64,000 nt of DNA from Acrocarpospora phusangensis (GCF_016862995.1 NZ_BOOA01000039.1:1-64000); one strand, 5' to 3'; numbered from the stretch's first letter, positions 9,465 through 18,639 are shown. The notes: a model not told the origin generated them from the sequence alone. Program-made: numbers and translations.

Positions 9465-9869
9465 TTGACCCAAGAGCTCGTGGCCCTGATGAACGAGGCC
9501 GGGACCGGGCACCTGCCCGAGCGCATGGGCATCGAGTTCGTGGAGGCCACCGCCGAGCGCGTGGTGGCCCGCATGCCGGTGCGCGGCAACACCCAGCCGT
9601 ACGGGCTGCTGCACGGCGGAGCGTCGGTGGTGCTGGCCGAGACGATCGGCTCCACGGCCGCCGCCATGCACGCCGGGACCGGCCGGATCGCGGTCGGCAT
9701 CGAGATCAGCGCCACCCACCACCGCTCGGCCACCACCGGCTACGTCACCGGCGTCGCCACGCAGCTGCACGGCGGCCGCACCATCGCCTCTTACGAGATC
9801 GTCATCACGGATGACGAAGGCCGCCGCGTGTGCACCTCCCGCCTCACGTGCATGCTCCGCGATCAGTGA
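9465..9869 (+). CDS. Hotdog-fold acyl-CoA thioesterase (PaaI/YdiI type)
   Basis: A 134-residue protein of the PaaI-like thioesterase family. The signature QPYGLLHGGASVVLAETIGS (about residues 45-64) contains the HGG loop and the catalytic acidic residue of the hotdog fold, and the strands ISATHHRSATTGYVTGVA follow. The TTG start is supported by GGAAGGAAGAG just upstream. Family members hydrolyse aromatic or 1,4-dihydroxy-2-naphthoyl-CoA. A role in menaquinone synthesis is possible, but no men gene is nearby. Confidence 0.9.
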   Translation: MTQELVALMNEAGTGHLPERMGIEFVEATAERVVARMPVRGNTQPYGLLHGGASVVLAETIGSTAAAMHAGTGRIAVGIEISATHHRSATTGYVTGVATQLHGGRTIASYEIVITDDEGRRVCTSRLTCMLRDQ

Positions 9870-9875
9870 CACTGA

Positions 9876-10038
9876 CCGATCCTGCGGATCGGCGGGACCG
9901 TCGATTTCGCGCTCTCTTTGCGCACCGGCCCCAGGGGTCGCTAGCGTAGACCCCTCAGAGCCCGTGGAGAGACCGAGTAGACAACGTGCGCCGCCGGGGA
10001 AGCGGTCGCATGGTCCCAAAGGTCCGACCACGGGCTCT
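9876..10038. other. Intergenic region with three inverted repeats
   Basis: The 177-bp gap between the thioesterase stop and the livF stop holds three exact inverted repeats: a 7-bp stem with loop TGC at 9876-9892 (possible thioesterase terminator without T-run), a 7-bp stem at 9933-9955, and an 11-bp pair at 9957-9967 and 10028-10038 enclosing 60 bases. After the last arm the plus strand reads CAAGGTTTTC. The last pair could close a structured RNA of about 82 bases on the plus strand, or form part of the livF terminator on the minus strand. No open frame with coding character is seen. Confidence 0.45.
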
Positions 10039-10046
10039 CAAGGTTT

Positions 10047-10810
<764 letters not shown>

Positions 10811-10814
<4 letters not shown>

Positions 10815-11818
10815 GCGCTGGCCTCCTTCTTCTCCTCGGATGCGGCGGCGGGCTCGGCAGGCTCAGCGGGCTCATTGGGCTCAGTGGGTTCGGCGTGCTC
10901 GATGCCCGCCTCCTCCTCCAGCTCGGCCTCGGCCGCCTGCAGCTGGAGCTCCGCCTCCTCCTGCGACAGCGGGGCGTCGTGGTGCGCGCCCAGGTAGGCG
11001 TCGATCACCCGGGAGTCGGACATGATGGTGTCCGGCGGCCCCTCGGCGATCACCGCGCCCTGCGCCATCACGATGACCCAGTCGCTGATGTCCCGGACCA
11101 TGTCCATGTCGTGCTCCACGAACAGGACGGTCATGCCCTGGTCGCGCAGGTCCTTGACGTGGCCGAGCAGGGACTGGGTGAGGGCCGGGTTGACGCCCGC
11201 CATGGGCTCGTCCAGCATGACCAGCTCCGGCTCGACCATCAGCGCCCTGGCCATCTCCAGCAGCTTGCGCTGGCCGCCGGAGAGCGACCCGGCGAAGTCG
11301 TCGCGCTTCTTGTCCAGCTTGAAGCGCTCGAGCAGCTGCTCGGCGCGCTCGGTGATGGCGTCCTCCTGGCCCCGCCAGATGGACTGGACGAACGCCCGGA
11401 AGAAGTTCTCGCCCTTCTGCCCCTGCGCGCCGAGCCGCATGTTCTCCAGCACGGTGAGCTTGGACAGCGCCTTGGTGAGCTGGAAGGTGCGGACCATGCC
11501 GCGCCGGGCCACCTTGTGCGCGGGCACCCCGTTGAGGCGCGCGCCGTTGAACGTCCACTCGCCGGCGTCGGCGGTGTCGAAGCCGGTGAGCTGGTTGAAG
11601 AAGGTGGTCTTGCCGGCGCCGTTGGGGCCGATCAGGGCGGTGATGGAGCCGCGCTGGATCTCCACGTGGTCCACGTCGACGGCGGTGAGGCCGCCGAACC
11701 TGCGGACGACCTTGTCCACCACCAGGATGGGGTCGGGCTTGCGTACGCCGGGCTCGGACTCCAGGCCCGCGAAGGCGGCTTGGGCTTTCGCCTTGAAGCC
11801 GATGGGTTCAGCGTGCAT
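10811..11818 (-). CDS. livG: Branched-chain amino acid ABC transporter ATPase LivG, acidic tail
   Basis: A 335-residue protein. Residues 30-275 are a LivG-type ATPase: Walker A GPNGAGKTT, signature LSGGQRKLLEMARAL, Walker B LVMLDEPMAGVNP, and the LivG-typical FVEHDMDMV switch region. About 60 extra C-terminal residues are rich in Glu, Ala and Pro (for example AEPTEPNEPAEPAEP) and look disordered; LivG proteins usually end near residue 260-290. The role of the tail is unknown. It overlaps livM by 11 bp and livF by 4 bp. Confidence 0.92.
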
Positions 11819-12794
11819 CGAGCGCGATCTCCCTCTTGTCGCCGAAGATGCCCTGTGGCCGGAAGACCAGCAGCAGGATCAGGCCGAGGCCGACGAGCAT
11901 GAAGCGCACCGGGCCGACCTGGGTGGTGGTCATGAAGGTGATGTAGCCGGCGCTGACGGCCTCGCTGAGGGTGTTGCCGACGAGCACGAGCAGGACCCAG
12001 AAGATGGAGGCGCCCAGCACCGGGCCGAACACCCGGGCCGCGCCGCCGAGGATCACGATCGTGTACGCGTAGAACGTCAGCTCGGTGCCGAACACGTCGG
12101 GCTGCACCGAGGCGAACGCCAGCGCGTACACGAAGCCGCCGAAGCAGCCCACGACGCCGCCCAGGATCAGGGCCTGCATCTTGTACGAGAAGACGTTCTT
12201 GCCGAGGCTGCGCACCGCGTCCTCGTCCTCCCGGATGGCCTTCAGCACGCGGCCCCACGGGCTCTTCATGAGCAGGTAGATGGCCAGGCAGGAGATGCCG
12301 ACCAGGAACCAGCCGAGCACGAGCACCCAGAGCACCCGCTCGCTGAACCCGAACGGGCCGATGCCGTACTGGCCGGGCGGGAAGGGGTTCATGTCGTAGA
12401 AGGTGCCGGAGAAGGCGCGCCGGCCGTCGGAACCGCCGAAGACGTCCTTGAACGCCACCGACCGGAAGATCAGCCGGACGATCTCGGCGGCCGCGATGGT
12501 CACGATGGCCAGGTAGTCGGCCCGGAGTTTCAGCGTGGGCACGCCGAGCAGGAACGCGAAGACCACCACGCTGGCCAGGCCGACCACGATGCCGAGCCAG
12601 AACGGCAGGCCGAAGGTGGAGACGATCACGGCGAGGCCGTACCCGGCGACGCCGAGGAAGGCCGCCTGGCCGAAGTTGAGCAGTCCGCTGTAGCCGAACT
12701 GGATGTTCACCCCGAGGGCGGCCAGCGCGTACACGACCGTCTCGACGCCGACGGCGGCTTCGACGGTGGTGACGAGAATTGTGAGCCAGTCCAC
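11808..12794 (-). CDS. livM: Branched-chain amino acid ABC permease LivM
   Basis: A 328-residue integral membrane permease with eight or more hydrophobic segments. The conserved IQFGYSGLLNFGQAAFLGVAGY near residues 30-50 and the cytoplasmic EAA-like loop GRVLKAIREDEDAVRSLGKN identify the LivM family. The GTG start follows a G-rich ribosome binding site. It lies 12 bp after livH and overlaps livG. Together with LivH it should form the transmembrane channel. Confidence 0.92.
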   Translation of the reverse strand: MDWLTILVTTVEAAVGVETVVYALAALGVNIQFGYSGLLNFGQAAFLGVAGYGLAVIVSTFGLPFWLGIVVGLASVVVFAFLLGVPTLKLRADYLAIVTIAAAEIVRLIFRSVAFKDVFGGSDGRRAFSGTFYDMNPFPPGQYGIGPFGFSERVLWVLVLGWFLVGISCLAIYLLMKSPWGRVLKAIREDEDAVRSLGKNVFSYKMQALILGGVVGCFGGFVYALAFASVQPDVFGTELTFYAYTIVILGGAARVFGPVLGASIFWVLLVLVGNTLSEAVSAGYITFMTTTQVGPVRFMLVGLGLILLLVFRPQGIFGDKREIALDAR

Positions 12795-12806
12795 GAACGT
12801 CCCCCC

Positions 12807-14102
12807 TTAACCGATCCGCTCGCGGCGGCCGAGAATGCCCTGCGGCCGCAGCAGCAGGACGATGATGAGCACGGCCAGCGCGCCCAGGCTCTTCAGCTCC
12901 GGCGGCACCCAGAGGGTGGAGAGCTGGATGAACAGGCCCACGACCAGGGCGCCGACCAGGGCGCCGAAGGCGGTGCCGAGCCCGCCCAGGGTGACCCCGG
13001 CGAAGATCAGCAGCAGCATGTCCTGGCCCATCTGGTACTGCACGTTCTGGGAGAGCCCGAGCATGACCCCGGCCAGGGCCGCGACGGCGCCGCCGGCGGT
13101 CCAGATGATCCGGATGACCCGGTCCACGTTGATGCCGGAGGAGGCGGCCAGGGCGGGGTTGTCGGCGACCGCGCGGGCCGCCTTGCCGGTCCTGGTCTTG
13201 AGCAGCGCGAGCCCGGCGACGATCAGCACGGTCAGCTCGATGCCCATCGCGATGAAGTTCTTGGGAGCGGCGGTGATCGGGCCCACGTCGATGCCGGGCT
13301 GGCCCGCGTACTCGTTGTACGGCAGGCTCTGCGGCCCGAAGAAGAACAGGATCGCGTAGCGCAGGAACAGCGCCACACCGATCGAGATGATCATCATGCC
13401 GATCAGGCCGGTCCCCCGGCCGCGCAGCACTCCCCAGAAGTAGCGGTCCTGGAGGTAGCCGAACGCGCCGCCCATCACGACCGCGACGACGCCGGCGAGG
13501 ATGACGGGAAGGCCGACGACGCTGCTGAAGAAGAAGGTGAAGACGGCGCCGAGGGTGACCAGCTCGCCGTGGGCGAAGTTGGTCAGGCCGGTGGTGCCGA
13601 AGATCAGCGACAGGCCCATCGCGGCGAGCGCGATGATCAGGCCGAGGTTGAAGCCCTCGAAGGTCAGCTGCGCCACGCGGGTCCACCAGCGGCTCTCCGC
13701 GCTCGCCTCGGGCTCCTCACCGGGCTGCGCGGCGCCGTCGGCGGCGACCAGGGCGAACAGCACGGTCGAGACGTTGCCCTCGAAGACGCTCGGGGTTCTG
13801 GTGAGGTTTCCGCCACGCACCGCGGCGTTGGGCGGAAGGGTGCTGGCGTCCAGCTTGACGGTGTACTTGCCCGTCGCGGGGACGGGGACCTCCCACGCGC
13901 CCTTGGCGTCACTGGTCGCCTCGCCGACCGGCGCGCCGGACTCGGTGGTGACCGTTATCTTCACGCCGTTCACAGGCTGGCCTTGGAATGTGAGTGTGCC
14001 CCTCAGCCCCTCGCCTTCGGCCCAGGCGTTGGCCGCCCCAGCCGAGAGCAGGATGATGAGGCCACCCAGGAAGGCCGTGAACGCGATCACGGCTCTACGC
14101 AA
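12807..14102 (-). CDS. livH: LivH permease with an N-terminal extracytoplasmic beta domain
   Basis: A 431-residue protein, about 130 residues longer than the usual LivH. Residues 1-28 form a signal peptide or first membrane segment. Residues 33-100 look like a carboxypeptidase-regulatory/Ig-like beta sandwich (GTLTFQGQPVNGVKITVTT; GKYTVKLDASTLP). The LivH permease starts near residue 140 (GLSLIFGTTGLTNFAHGELV) and includes the loop KTRTGKAARAVADNPALAAS. The TTG start has GGGAG five bases upstream. The extra domain may meet the binding protein outside the cell, which is inference. Confidence 0.88.
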   Translation of the reverse strand: MRRAVIAFTAFLGGLIILLSAGAANAWAEGEGLRGTLTFQGQPVNGVKITVTTESGAPVGEATSDAKGAWEVPVPATGKYTVKLDASTLPPNAAVRGGNLTRTPSVFEGNVSTVLFALVAADGAAQPGEEPEASAESRWWTRVAQLTFEGFNLGLIIALAAMGLSLIFGTTGLTNFAHGELVTLGAVFTFFFSSVVGLPVILAGVVAVVMGGAFGYLQDRYFWGVLRGRGTGLIGMMIISIGVALFLRYAILFFFGPQSLPYNEYAGQPGIDVGPITAAPKNFIAMGIELTVLIVAGLALLKTRTGKAARAVADNPALAASSGINVDRVIRIIWTAGGAVAALAGVMLGLSQNVQYQMGQDMLLLIFAGVTLGGLGTAFGALVGALVVGLFIQLSTLWVPPELKSLGALAVLIIVLLLRPQGILGRRERIG

Positions 14103-14165
14103 TGGAGCTCCCTTAGTAGGTCATGGTTGAGGTTGTGCCTCGCCCATCCCGAACACGCGACATCG

Positions 14166-14242
14166 CATTGAGTGTGCAATGTGCTGGCGGGAGCATAGCC
14201 CCGCGTCGCCCGGTTAAGGCCTTTTCGTCACCAATAAGTGAC
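14166..14242. promoter_or_regulatory. Two short dyads upstream of livH
   Basis: The 156-bp gap upstream of livH contains two exact inverted repeats, CATTG-N6-CAATG (14166-14181) and GTCAC-N6-GTGAC (14227-14242). Both lie where livH promoter and operator sites would be. They are short, and no regulator can be assigned. Confidence 0.3.
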
Positions 14243-14258
14243 CAGCTTGTTTGTTTAC

Positions 14259-14669
14259 CTAGGAGGCGCAGCCGCTGACGACGGAATCAGCGGCGGGACG
14301 GTACTCCTTCAGGAGCTCCACCTGCTGGTCACGGGGGAGGTGGCCGTCCGACAGCGCCTTGGTGGTACGGGTGACGGTCGCGACCGGCTCGGCGAGGCCG
14401 GCGGGCATGGCGGGGCCGTACGTGAGGACGATGCCCTGGAGCTCGGCCAGGCGGCCGATGACGGCGTCCTCAAAGTTCTGGGTGTCCTCCTGGCCCTCGG
14501 GGACGAGCAGGAGACCCGCGTAGCCGATGGCGGAGACCACACGCGCGCACGGATCGTCATCGGGGTCGCCCCCGGTGGCGAACTGCCTCGCGGGGGCCTG
14601 CTGGCTGCAGGCGACCAGCGTGGCCACGGCCGCGGCCACGGCGATCAATGCCTTGTTGCGTGCTTTCAC
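14259..14669 (-). CDS. Putative lipoprotein beside the liv genes
   Basis: A 136-residue protein from GTG at 14669, chosen because AGAAGG lies nine bases upstream, whereas ATG at 14678 directly touches that motif. The leader KARNKALIAVAAAVATLVAC is a classical lipoprotein signal with the lipobox LVAC. The mature part has two cysteines (DPCARVVSA and the C-terminal SGCAS) and no known domain. It sits between livK and livH, separated from livK by a terminator, so it may be an accessory of the importer or an unrelated passenger. Confidence 0.65.
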   Translation of the reverse strand: MKARNKALIAVAAAVATLVACSQQAPARQFATGGDPDDDPCARVVSAIGYAGLLLVPEGQEDTQNFEDAVIGRLAELQGIVLTYGPAMPAGLAEPVATVTRTTKALSDGHLPRDQQVELLKEYRPAADSVVSGCAS

Positions 14670-14696
14670 GCCGAGCATCCTTCTAGACAGGCCCAG

Positions 14697-14736
14697 AAAC
14701 GACAAGGGCCGCCGAACCCCGGGGGGCTCGGCGGCC
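14697..14736 (-). terminator. Terminator after livK
   Basis: A 9-bp exact stem (plus arms 14707-14715 and 14728-14736) with a G/C-rich loop is followed on the minus strand by CTTGTCGTTTC. It lies 18 bp after the livK stop and should reduce read-through from the abundant binding-protein mRNA into the genes downstream. Confidence 0.7.
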
Positions 14737-14753
14737 GTCAACCCGTGGGTGCC

Positions 14754-16049
14754 TCAGCCGGCGATGTTGCCGGTGCGGTACTCCAGGGCCTTGGTGTCGT
14801 AGGTGTTGTCCGGGCCGTACTGGTAGATGCCGATGGTGGCCACGGCGGGGTCACCGGCGTCGTTGAACTCGACCGGACCGCTGACGCCGTCGTAGTCGAT
14901 GTCCTTGCCGGCCTTCAGCAGGTCGGCGCAGGTCTTGAAGTCGGTGCACTTCTCGCCGCCCTTGCTGACCTCGCCCAGCTTGGCGGCGATGTCCACGCCC
15001 GCGTCGCTCTTGGCGGCCTCGGCGGCCAGGGCGATCAGGTTGGTGGCGTCGTACGACTCGGCCGAGTAGCTGAAGTCGGTCAGGTCGGCGTTGATGGCCT
15101 TGAGCTTGGCCTGGAAGGCGTCAGGGGCGGCCGCGCCGGGCAGGGTGGCCTTGACGCCGTCCATGGTGCCCTTGGGGAACTCGAGGAAGTTCTCGTTGGA
15201 GAGGTTTCCGTCGACCAGGTACCACTTGTGCTTGTCGGTGGTGAGGCCCTGCTTGATCAGCTCCTGCATGACCTTGACGGTCTCGGCGAAGCCGATGAGC
15301 ACGATGCCCTTGGGGTTGGCGGCCTTGAGCTTGGCCACGTCCGCCGAGAAGTCGGTCGCCTTGGGGTCGTAGATGATCTTCTCGACCACTTCGCCACCGC
15401 CGCTGACGACGGCCTTCTCGGTGTTGTCGGCGAGACCGGTGCCGTACGCGTCCTGGAGGGCCAGGATGCCCACGGTGTCGTTGCCGTCCGCGACGACCAG
15501 GTCGCCCAGGACGCGGCCCTGGAGCACGTCCGGCGGCGCGGTGCGGAAGTAGAGGCCCTTGTCGGCGTAGGTGGTCAGCTCGTCAGAGGTGTTGGCGGGC
15601 GAGAAGTGCACCACGCCCGCACCGGTGATCTTGTCGATGACCGACAGCGAGACACCCGAGGAGGCGGCGCCCACGATGGCGTCCGCGTTCTGGGCCAGCA
15701 GCTTGTCCACCGACTGCGACGCGATGTTGGTCGAGGTGTCGCCCGAGTCGGTGTGGTTCTTGACAACAGGCTTGCCGAGCACGCCGCCAGCCGCGTTGAT
15801 CTCCTCAACAGCAAGGTCGACACCGGCGAACTCAGGCGGGCCCAGGATCGCGAGGCTGCCGGTCTGCGGCAGCAGGGTGCCGATGGTGAGCACACCATCG
15901 CCCTTCGCTGCGGCGGGCGCGGACGACGAAGCGGCCGGTGCCGAGGTCGCCGGCGCGGCGGTCTCCTCGCCACCACCACAGGCCGTCAGGGCGAGGCTGG
16001 CCACCGTGGCGACCGCCAGCACGCGCCCGAGGGGGGCAATGCGGGTCAT
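14754..16049 (-). CDS. livK: Branched-chain amino acid ABC transporter binding lipoprotein
   Basis: A 431-residue type I periplasmic-binding-fold protein. It has signal peptide and lipobox LTAC (cysteine near residue 24), an Ala/Ser/Pro linker, then VLTIGTLLPQTGSLAILGPP typical of the Leu/Ile/Val-binding family. It starts at ATG with AAGGAG seven bases upstream. It leads the liv cluster in transcription order but is separated from livH by a terminator and a lipoprotein gene. Amide or urea ligands (Urt/Ami relatives) cannot be excluded from sequence alone. Confidence 0.9.
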   Translation of the reverse strand: MTRIAPLGRVLAVATVASLALTACGGGEETAAPATSAPAASSSAPAAAKGDGVLTIGTLLPQTGSLAILGPPEFAGVDLAVEEINAAGGVLGKPVVKNHTDSGDTSTNIASQSVDKLLAQNADAIVGAASSGVSLSVIDKITGAGVVHFSPANTSDELTTYADKGLYFRTAPPDVLQGRVLGDLVVADGNDTVGILALQDAYGTGLADNTEKAVVSGGGEVVEKIIYDPKATDFSADVAKLKAANPKGIVLIGFAETVKVMQELIKQGLTTDKHKWYLVDGNLSNENFLEFPKGTMDGVKATLPGAAAPDAFQAKLKAINADLTDFSYSAESYDATNLIALAAEAAKSDAGVDIAAKLGEVSKGGEKCTDFKTCADLLKAGKDIDYDGVSGPVEFNDAGDPAVATIGIYQYGPDNTYDTKALEYRTGNIAG

Positions 16050-16076
16050 GAAGTGTCTCCTTCATCCATGCCCGGG

Positions 16077-16099
16077 ACACGCCAGAGGGGTCGGCGTGT
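16077..16099 (-). promoter_or_regulatory. Leader hairpin of livK
   Basis: An exact 7-bp inverted repeat (ACACGCC and GGCGTGT, loop of nine bases) lies about 28 bases upstream of the livK start codon. It would fold in the mRNA leader ahead of the ribosome binding site. It may affect stability or translation of livK; no riboswitch class is recognised. Confidence 0.35.
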
Positions 16100-16243
16100 A
16101 ACCCGATCGAATGCGGAAAACGTACATAACACCACACCGCTCTGACCAGGAATGCATCAGAACTGACGGCACTTGGATGCGGAGTCGTAATAAGTCCTCA
16201 ACCTAGCCCGGCCATGCCGTTGACCTGGAACGTCGCGGACGAA

Positions 16244-16306
16244 TGCGGCGAAAGCCGCAAGATCCCCCAGGCTGCCGGTCCAAGACCATCCCAGGTCAGG
16301 ATGGTC
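16244..16306 (-). terminator. Paired hairpins at the end of pdtaR
   Basis: Two exact stems follow the response-regulator gene on the minus strand. The first (plus 16284-16291 with 16299-16306) encloses the stop codon in its loop. The second (16244-16249 with 16254-16259) has a four-base loop. Neither is followed by a strong T-run, so termination strength is uncertain. Confidence 0.45.
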
Positions 16307-16883
16307 CGGCGGCCTCCGTGACGACCACCTGGGCCACCTGGCGCATGCTCAGGCGCCGGTCCATGGAGGCCTTCTGGATCCACCGGAACGCCTGCGGCTC
16401 GGTCCAGCCGTGCTGGGCCATCAGCAGGCCCTTCGCCCGCTCCACCAGCTTCCTGGTCTCCAGCCGCTCGGAGAGGGTGGTGACCTCCTTCTCCAGCGCG
16501 GCGATCTCCTCGTGCCTGCTGACCGCCATCTCGATGGCCGGGACCAGGTCGCCCTTGGTGAAGGGCTTCACCAGATACGCCATGGCGCCCGCGTCCCTGG
16601 CCCGCTCGACCAGGTCGCGCTGGGAGAACGCGGTCAGGATCAGGCACGGCGCGATGCGCTCGGACACGATCCGCTCGGCCGCCGAGATCCCGTCCAGGAC
16701 CGGCATCTTCACGTCCAGGATGACCAGGTCGGGGCGGAGCTCGGTGGCCAGCTTGACGGCCGTCTCCCCGTCGCCCGCCTCACCCACGACCGCATAGCCG
16801 TCCTCTTCCAGCATCTCCTTCAGGTCGAGGCGGATCAGTGCCTCGTCTTCCGCGATCACCACTCGCCGCTGCGTTCCAGTCAC
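16296..16883 (-). CDS. pdtaR: ANTAR-output response regulator (PdtaR type)
   Basis: A 195-residue two-domain regulator. Residues 1-125 are a receiver: the acidic pocket AEDEA, phosphorylation site LVILDVKMP (Asp about 57), and lysine in YLVKPF. Residues 140-195 are an ANTAR RNA-binding domain (ETRKLVERAKGLLM ... RWIQKASMDRRLSMRQVAQ). ANTAR proteins bind tandem hexaloop RNA hairpins and prevent termination. The domain order and neighbourhood match Rv1626/PdtaR. The partner histidine kinase is not in the window. The GTG at 16883 is chosen over a TTG two codons upstream; neither has a good ribosome binding site. Confidence 0.9.
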   Translation of the reverse strand: MTGTQRRVVIAEDEALIRLDLKEMLEEDGYAVVGEAGDGETAVKLATELRPDLVILDVKMPVLDGISAAERIVSERIAPCLILTAFSQRDLVERARDAGAMAYLVKPFTKGDLVPAIEMAVSRHEEIAALEKEVTTLSERLETRKLVERAKGLLMAQHGWTEPQAFRWIQKASMDRRLSMRQVAQVVVTEAAGPS

Positions 16884-16962
16884 GCACAAGAGGTTACCGA
16901 CGTCCGCTACTGTAGGAACACGCCCGGGGGCCGGTACGGCGCATGATCCCGGACGGCGAGCT

Positions 16963-17035
16963 GCCCTGATATCCCAACGGCAGAGGAAATGGTCTCAAAC
17001 ACCATCTAGTGTGGGTTCGAATCCCACTCAGGGCA
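16963..17035 (+). tRNA. tRNA with anticodon CAA (Leu), short variable arm
   Basis: A complete cloverleaf fits. The acceptor stem is GCCCTGA with TCAGGGC (seven pairs) and A73. The anticodon stem ATGGT/ACCAT encloses loop CTCAAAC, giving anticodon CAA (Leu, codon UUG). The T arm is GTGGG-TTCGAAT-CCCAC, and the D loop contains the conserved GG. CCA is not encoded. The variable loop is only five bases (CTAGT), whereas bacterial tRNA-Leu normally has a long class II variable arm, and the D stem has only three good pairs. It may therefore be an unusual leucine tRNA or one with another charging identity. Confidence 0.85.
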
Positions 17036-17043
17036 CAGAAACG

Positions 17044-17081
17044 GCCCGCCGAGCGCTGCTCGGCGGGCGGTTCTCGTTCTG
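17044..17081 (+). terminator. Bidirectional terminator between tRNA and pyk
   Basis: An exact 11-bp stem (17044-17054 with 17058-17068) is followed on the plus strand by GGTTCTCGTTCTG and on the minus strand by CGTTTCTG. It can end both the tRNA transcript and the convergent pyk transcript. Confidence 0.8.
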
Positions 17082-17096
17082 TGGTCAGGCCGGTGG

Positions 17097-18530
17097 TCAG
17101 GCCTGCGGGTGAGCCACCGCGGAGCCGATGGTGTGCACCCGGAGGGCGTTGGTGGAGCCGGGGTTCCCGGGCGGGGAGCCGGCCACGATAACGATCTTGT
17201 CACCCTTCTCGAACTCGCCGAGGGCGAGCAGCGAGGCCTCCACCTGGCGGACCATGTCGTCGGTGTGGTGCACGAAGGGGACCTGGAAGGTCTGCACGCC
17301 CCAGGTGAGCGCCAGCTGGCCGCGGATCTGCGGGTTGGAGGTGAAGGCGATCAGCGGGATCGGCGAGCGGTAGCGGGCCAGGCGGCGCGCGGTCTCGCCG
17401 GACATGGTGAAGGCCACCAGGGCCTTCGCGCCGACGATGGCGCCCACCTCGGCCGCCGCGCGGGCGATGGCGCCGCCGGTGGTCTCCGGGCGGCGGTCCA
17501 GGTTGTGGGTGGCGTGCAGGGTGGCGCTCTCGGCCGCGGTGGCGATCTTCGCCATGGTGGCGACGGAGTCGATCGGGTAGCTGCCGACGGAGGTCTCGCC
17601 CGAGAGCATGACCGCGTCCGCGCCGTCCATCACCGCGTAGGCCACGTCGGAGGCCTCGGCGCGGGTCGGGCGGGGGGCGCTCATCATGGAGTCGAGCATC
17701 TGGGTGGCGACGATCACCGGGTGCGCCTTCTCCCGGCACAGCTCGATGATCCGGCGCTGCACGATCGGGACCTGCTCCAGCGGCAGTTCCACGCCGAGGT
17801 CGCCGCGGGCCACCATGACGCCGTCGAAGGCGTCGATGATCTCCTCCAGGCACTCCACCGCCTGCGGCTTCTCCACCTTGGCCAGCAGCGGCAGCCGGAC
17901 GCCCTCCTCGTCCATGATCTTGTGCACGATGACGGCGTCCTCGGGGGAGCGCACGAACGACAGCGCGATCATGTCGAAGCCGGTGCGGAGGGCCCAGCGC
18001 AGGTCCTCCTCGTCCTTCTCGGTGAGCGCCGGGGCGCTGACCGCGACACCGGGCAGGTTGAGGCCCTTGTTGTCGGAGATCATGCCGCCCACCACCACGC
18101 GGGTGGTGACCCGCGGCCCCTCGACCGCGGTCACCTCCAGGTTGAGGCGGCCGTCGTCGACCAGGATGGTGTCGCCGGGGGCGACGTCCCCGGGCAGGCC
18201 CTTATAGGTCGTGGAGACGATGTCGCGATCACCGGGCACGTCCTCGGTGGTGATCGTCAGCACGTCGCCGACGCCGAGCCGCACCGGCCCGGACGCGAAC
18301 TTGCCCACGCGGATCTTGGGGCCCTGCAGGTCGGCGAGTACGCCGACGGCGCGGCCGCAGTCGGCGGCCGCTTCACGCACCCGGTCGAGGATCTCCTGGT
18401 GCAGCTCATGGCTGCCGTGGGAGAGGTTGAACCGCGCCACGTCCATTCCCGCCGCGATCAGCTCGCGGAGGCGCTCCGGTGAGGAGGTGGCGGGACCGAG
18501 GGTACAAACGATCTTAGCTCGACGACTCAC
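17097..18530 (-). CDS. pyk: Pyruvate kinase
   Basis: A 477-residue glycolytic enzyme that converts phosphoenolpyruvate and ADP to pyruvate and ATP. Diagnostic stretches are RAKIVCTLGPA at the N-terminus, MDVARFNLSHG, DLQGPKIRVG, the catalytic-lysine region LAKVEKPQAVE, and MVARGDLGVELP. GTG at 18530 gives the normal family start; it lies seven bases after a TAGGCT box. The C-terminal allosteric domain (ALVAFTMSGETARRLARYR) is complete. The gene stands alone between the tRNA terminator and a divergent lipoprotein gene. Confidence 0.96.
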   Translation of the reverse strand: MSRRAKIVCTLGPATSSPERLRELIAAGMDVARFNLSHGSHELHQEILDRVREAAADCGRAVGVLADLQGPKIRVGKFASGPVRLGVGDVLTITTEDVPGDRDIVSTTYKGLPGDVAPGDTILVDDGRLNLEVTAVEGPRVTTRVVVGGMISDNKGLNLPGVAVSAPALTEKDEEDLRWALRTGFDMIALSFVRSPEDAVIVHKIMDEEGVRLPLLAKVEKPQAVECLEEIIDAFDGVMVARGDLGVELPLEQVPIVQRRIIELCREKAHPVIVATQMLDSMMSAPRPTRAEASDVAYAVMDGADAVMLSGETSVGSYPIDSVATMAKIATAAESATLHATHNLDRRPETTGGAIARAAAEVGAIVGAKALVAFTMSGETARRLARYRSPIPLIAFTSNPQIRGQLALTWGVQTFQVPFVHHTDDMVRQVEASLLALGEFEKGDKIVIVAGSPPGNPGSTNALRVHTIGSAVAHPQA

Positions 18531-18543
18531 GAGTCCTAGCCTA
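18531..18543 (-). promoter_or_regulatory. -10 box of a probably leaderless pyk transcript
   Basis: On the minus strand TAGGCT (plus 18538-18543) is followed by seven bases and the GTG start of pyk. The arrangement repeats that seen at polA and at 52014. No strong -35 was found. Confidence 0.5.
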
Positions 18544-18639
18544 ATTGGTCCAGACCACTTGATAGTGACGGCTTCCATTGCTGTGGCCTAATTGTCAGTG
18601 ACTTCACGCGATCGCTTAGGTGTCCTAGCCTTACCCGCT

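Noticed and set aside
11022-14171. Long plus-strand frame opposite livG, livM and livH
   Set aside because: Same reason: compositional shadow of well-supported permease genes, with acidic low-complexity translation.
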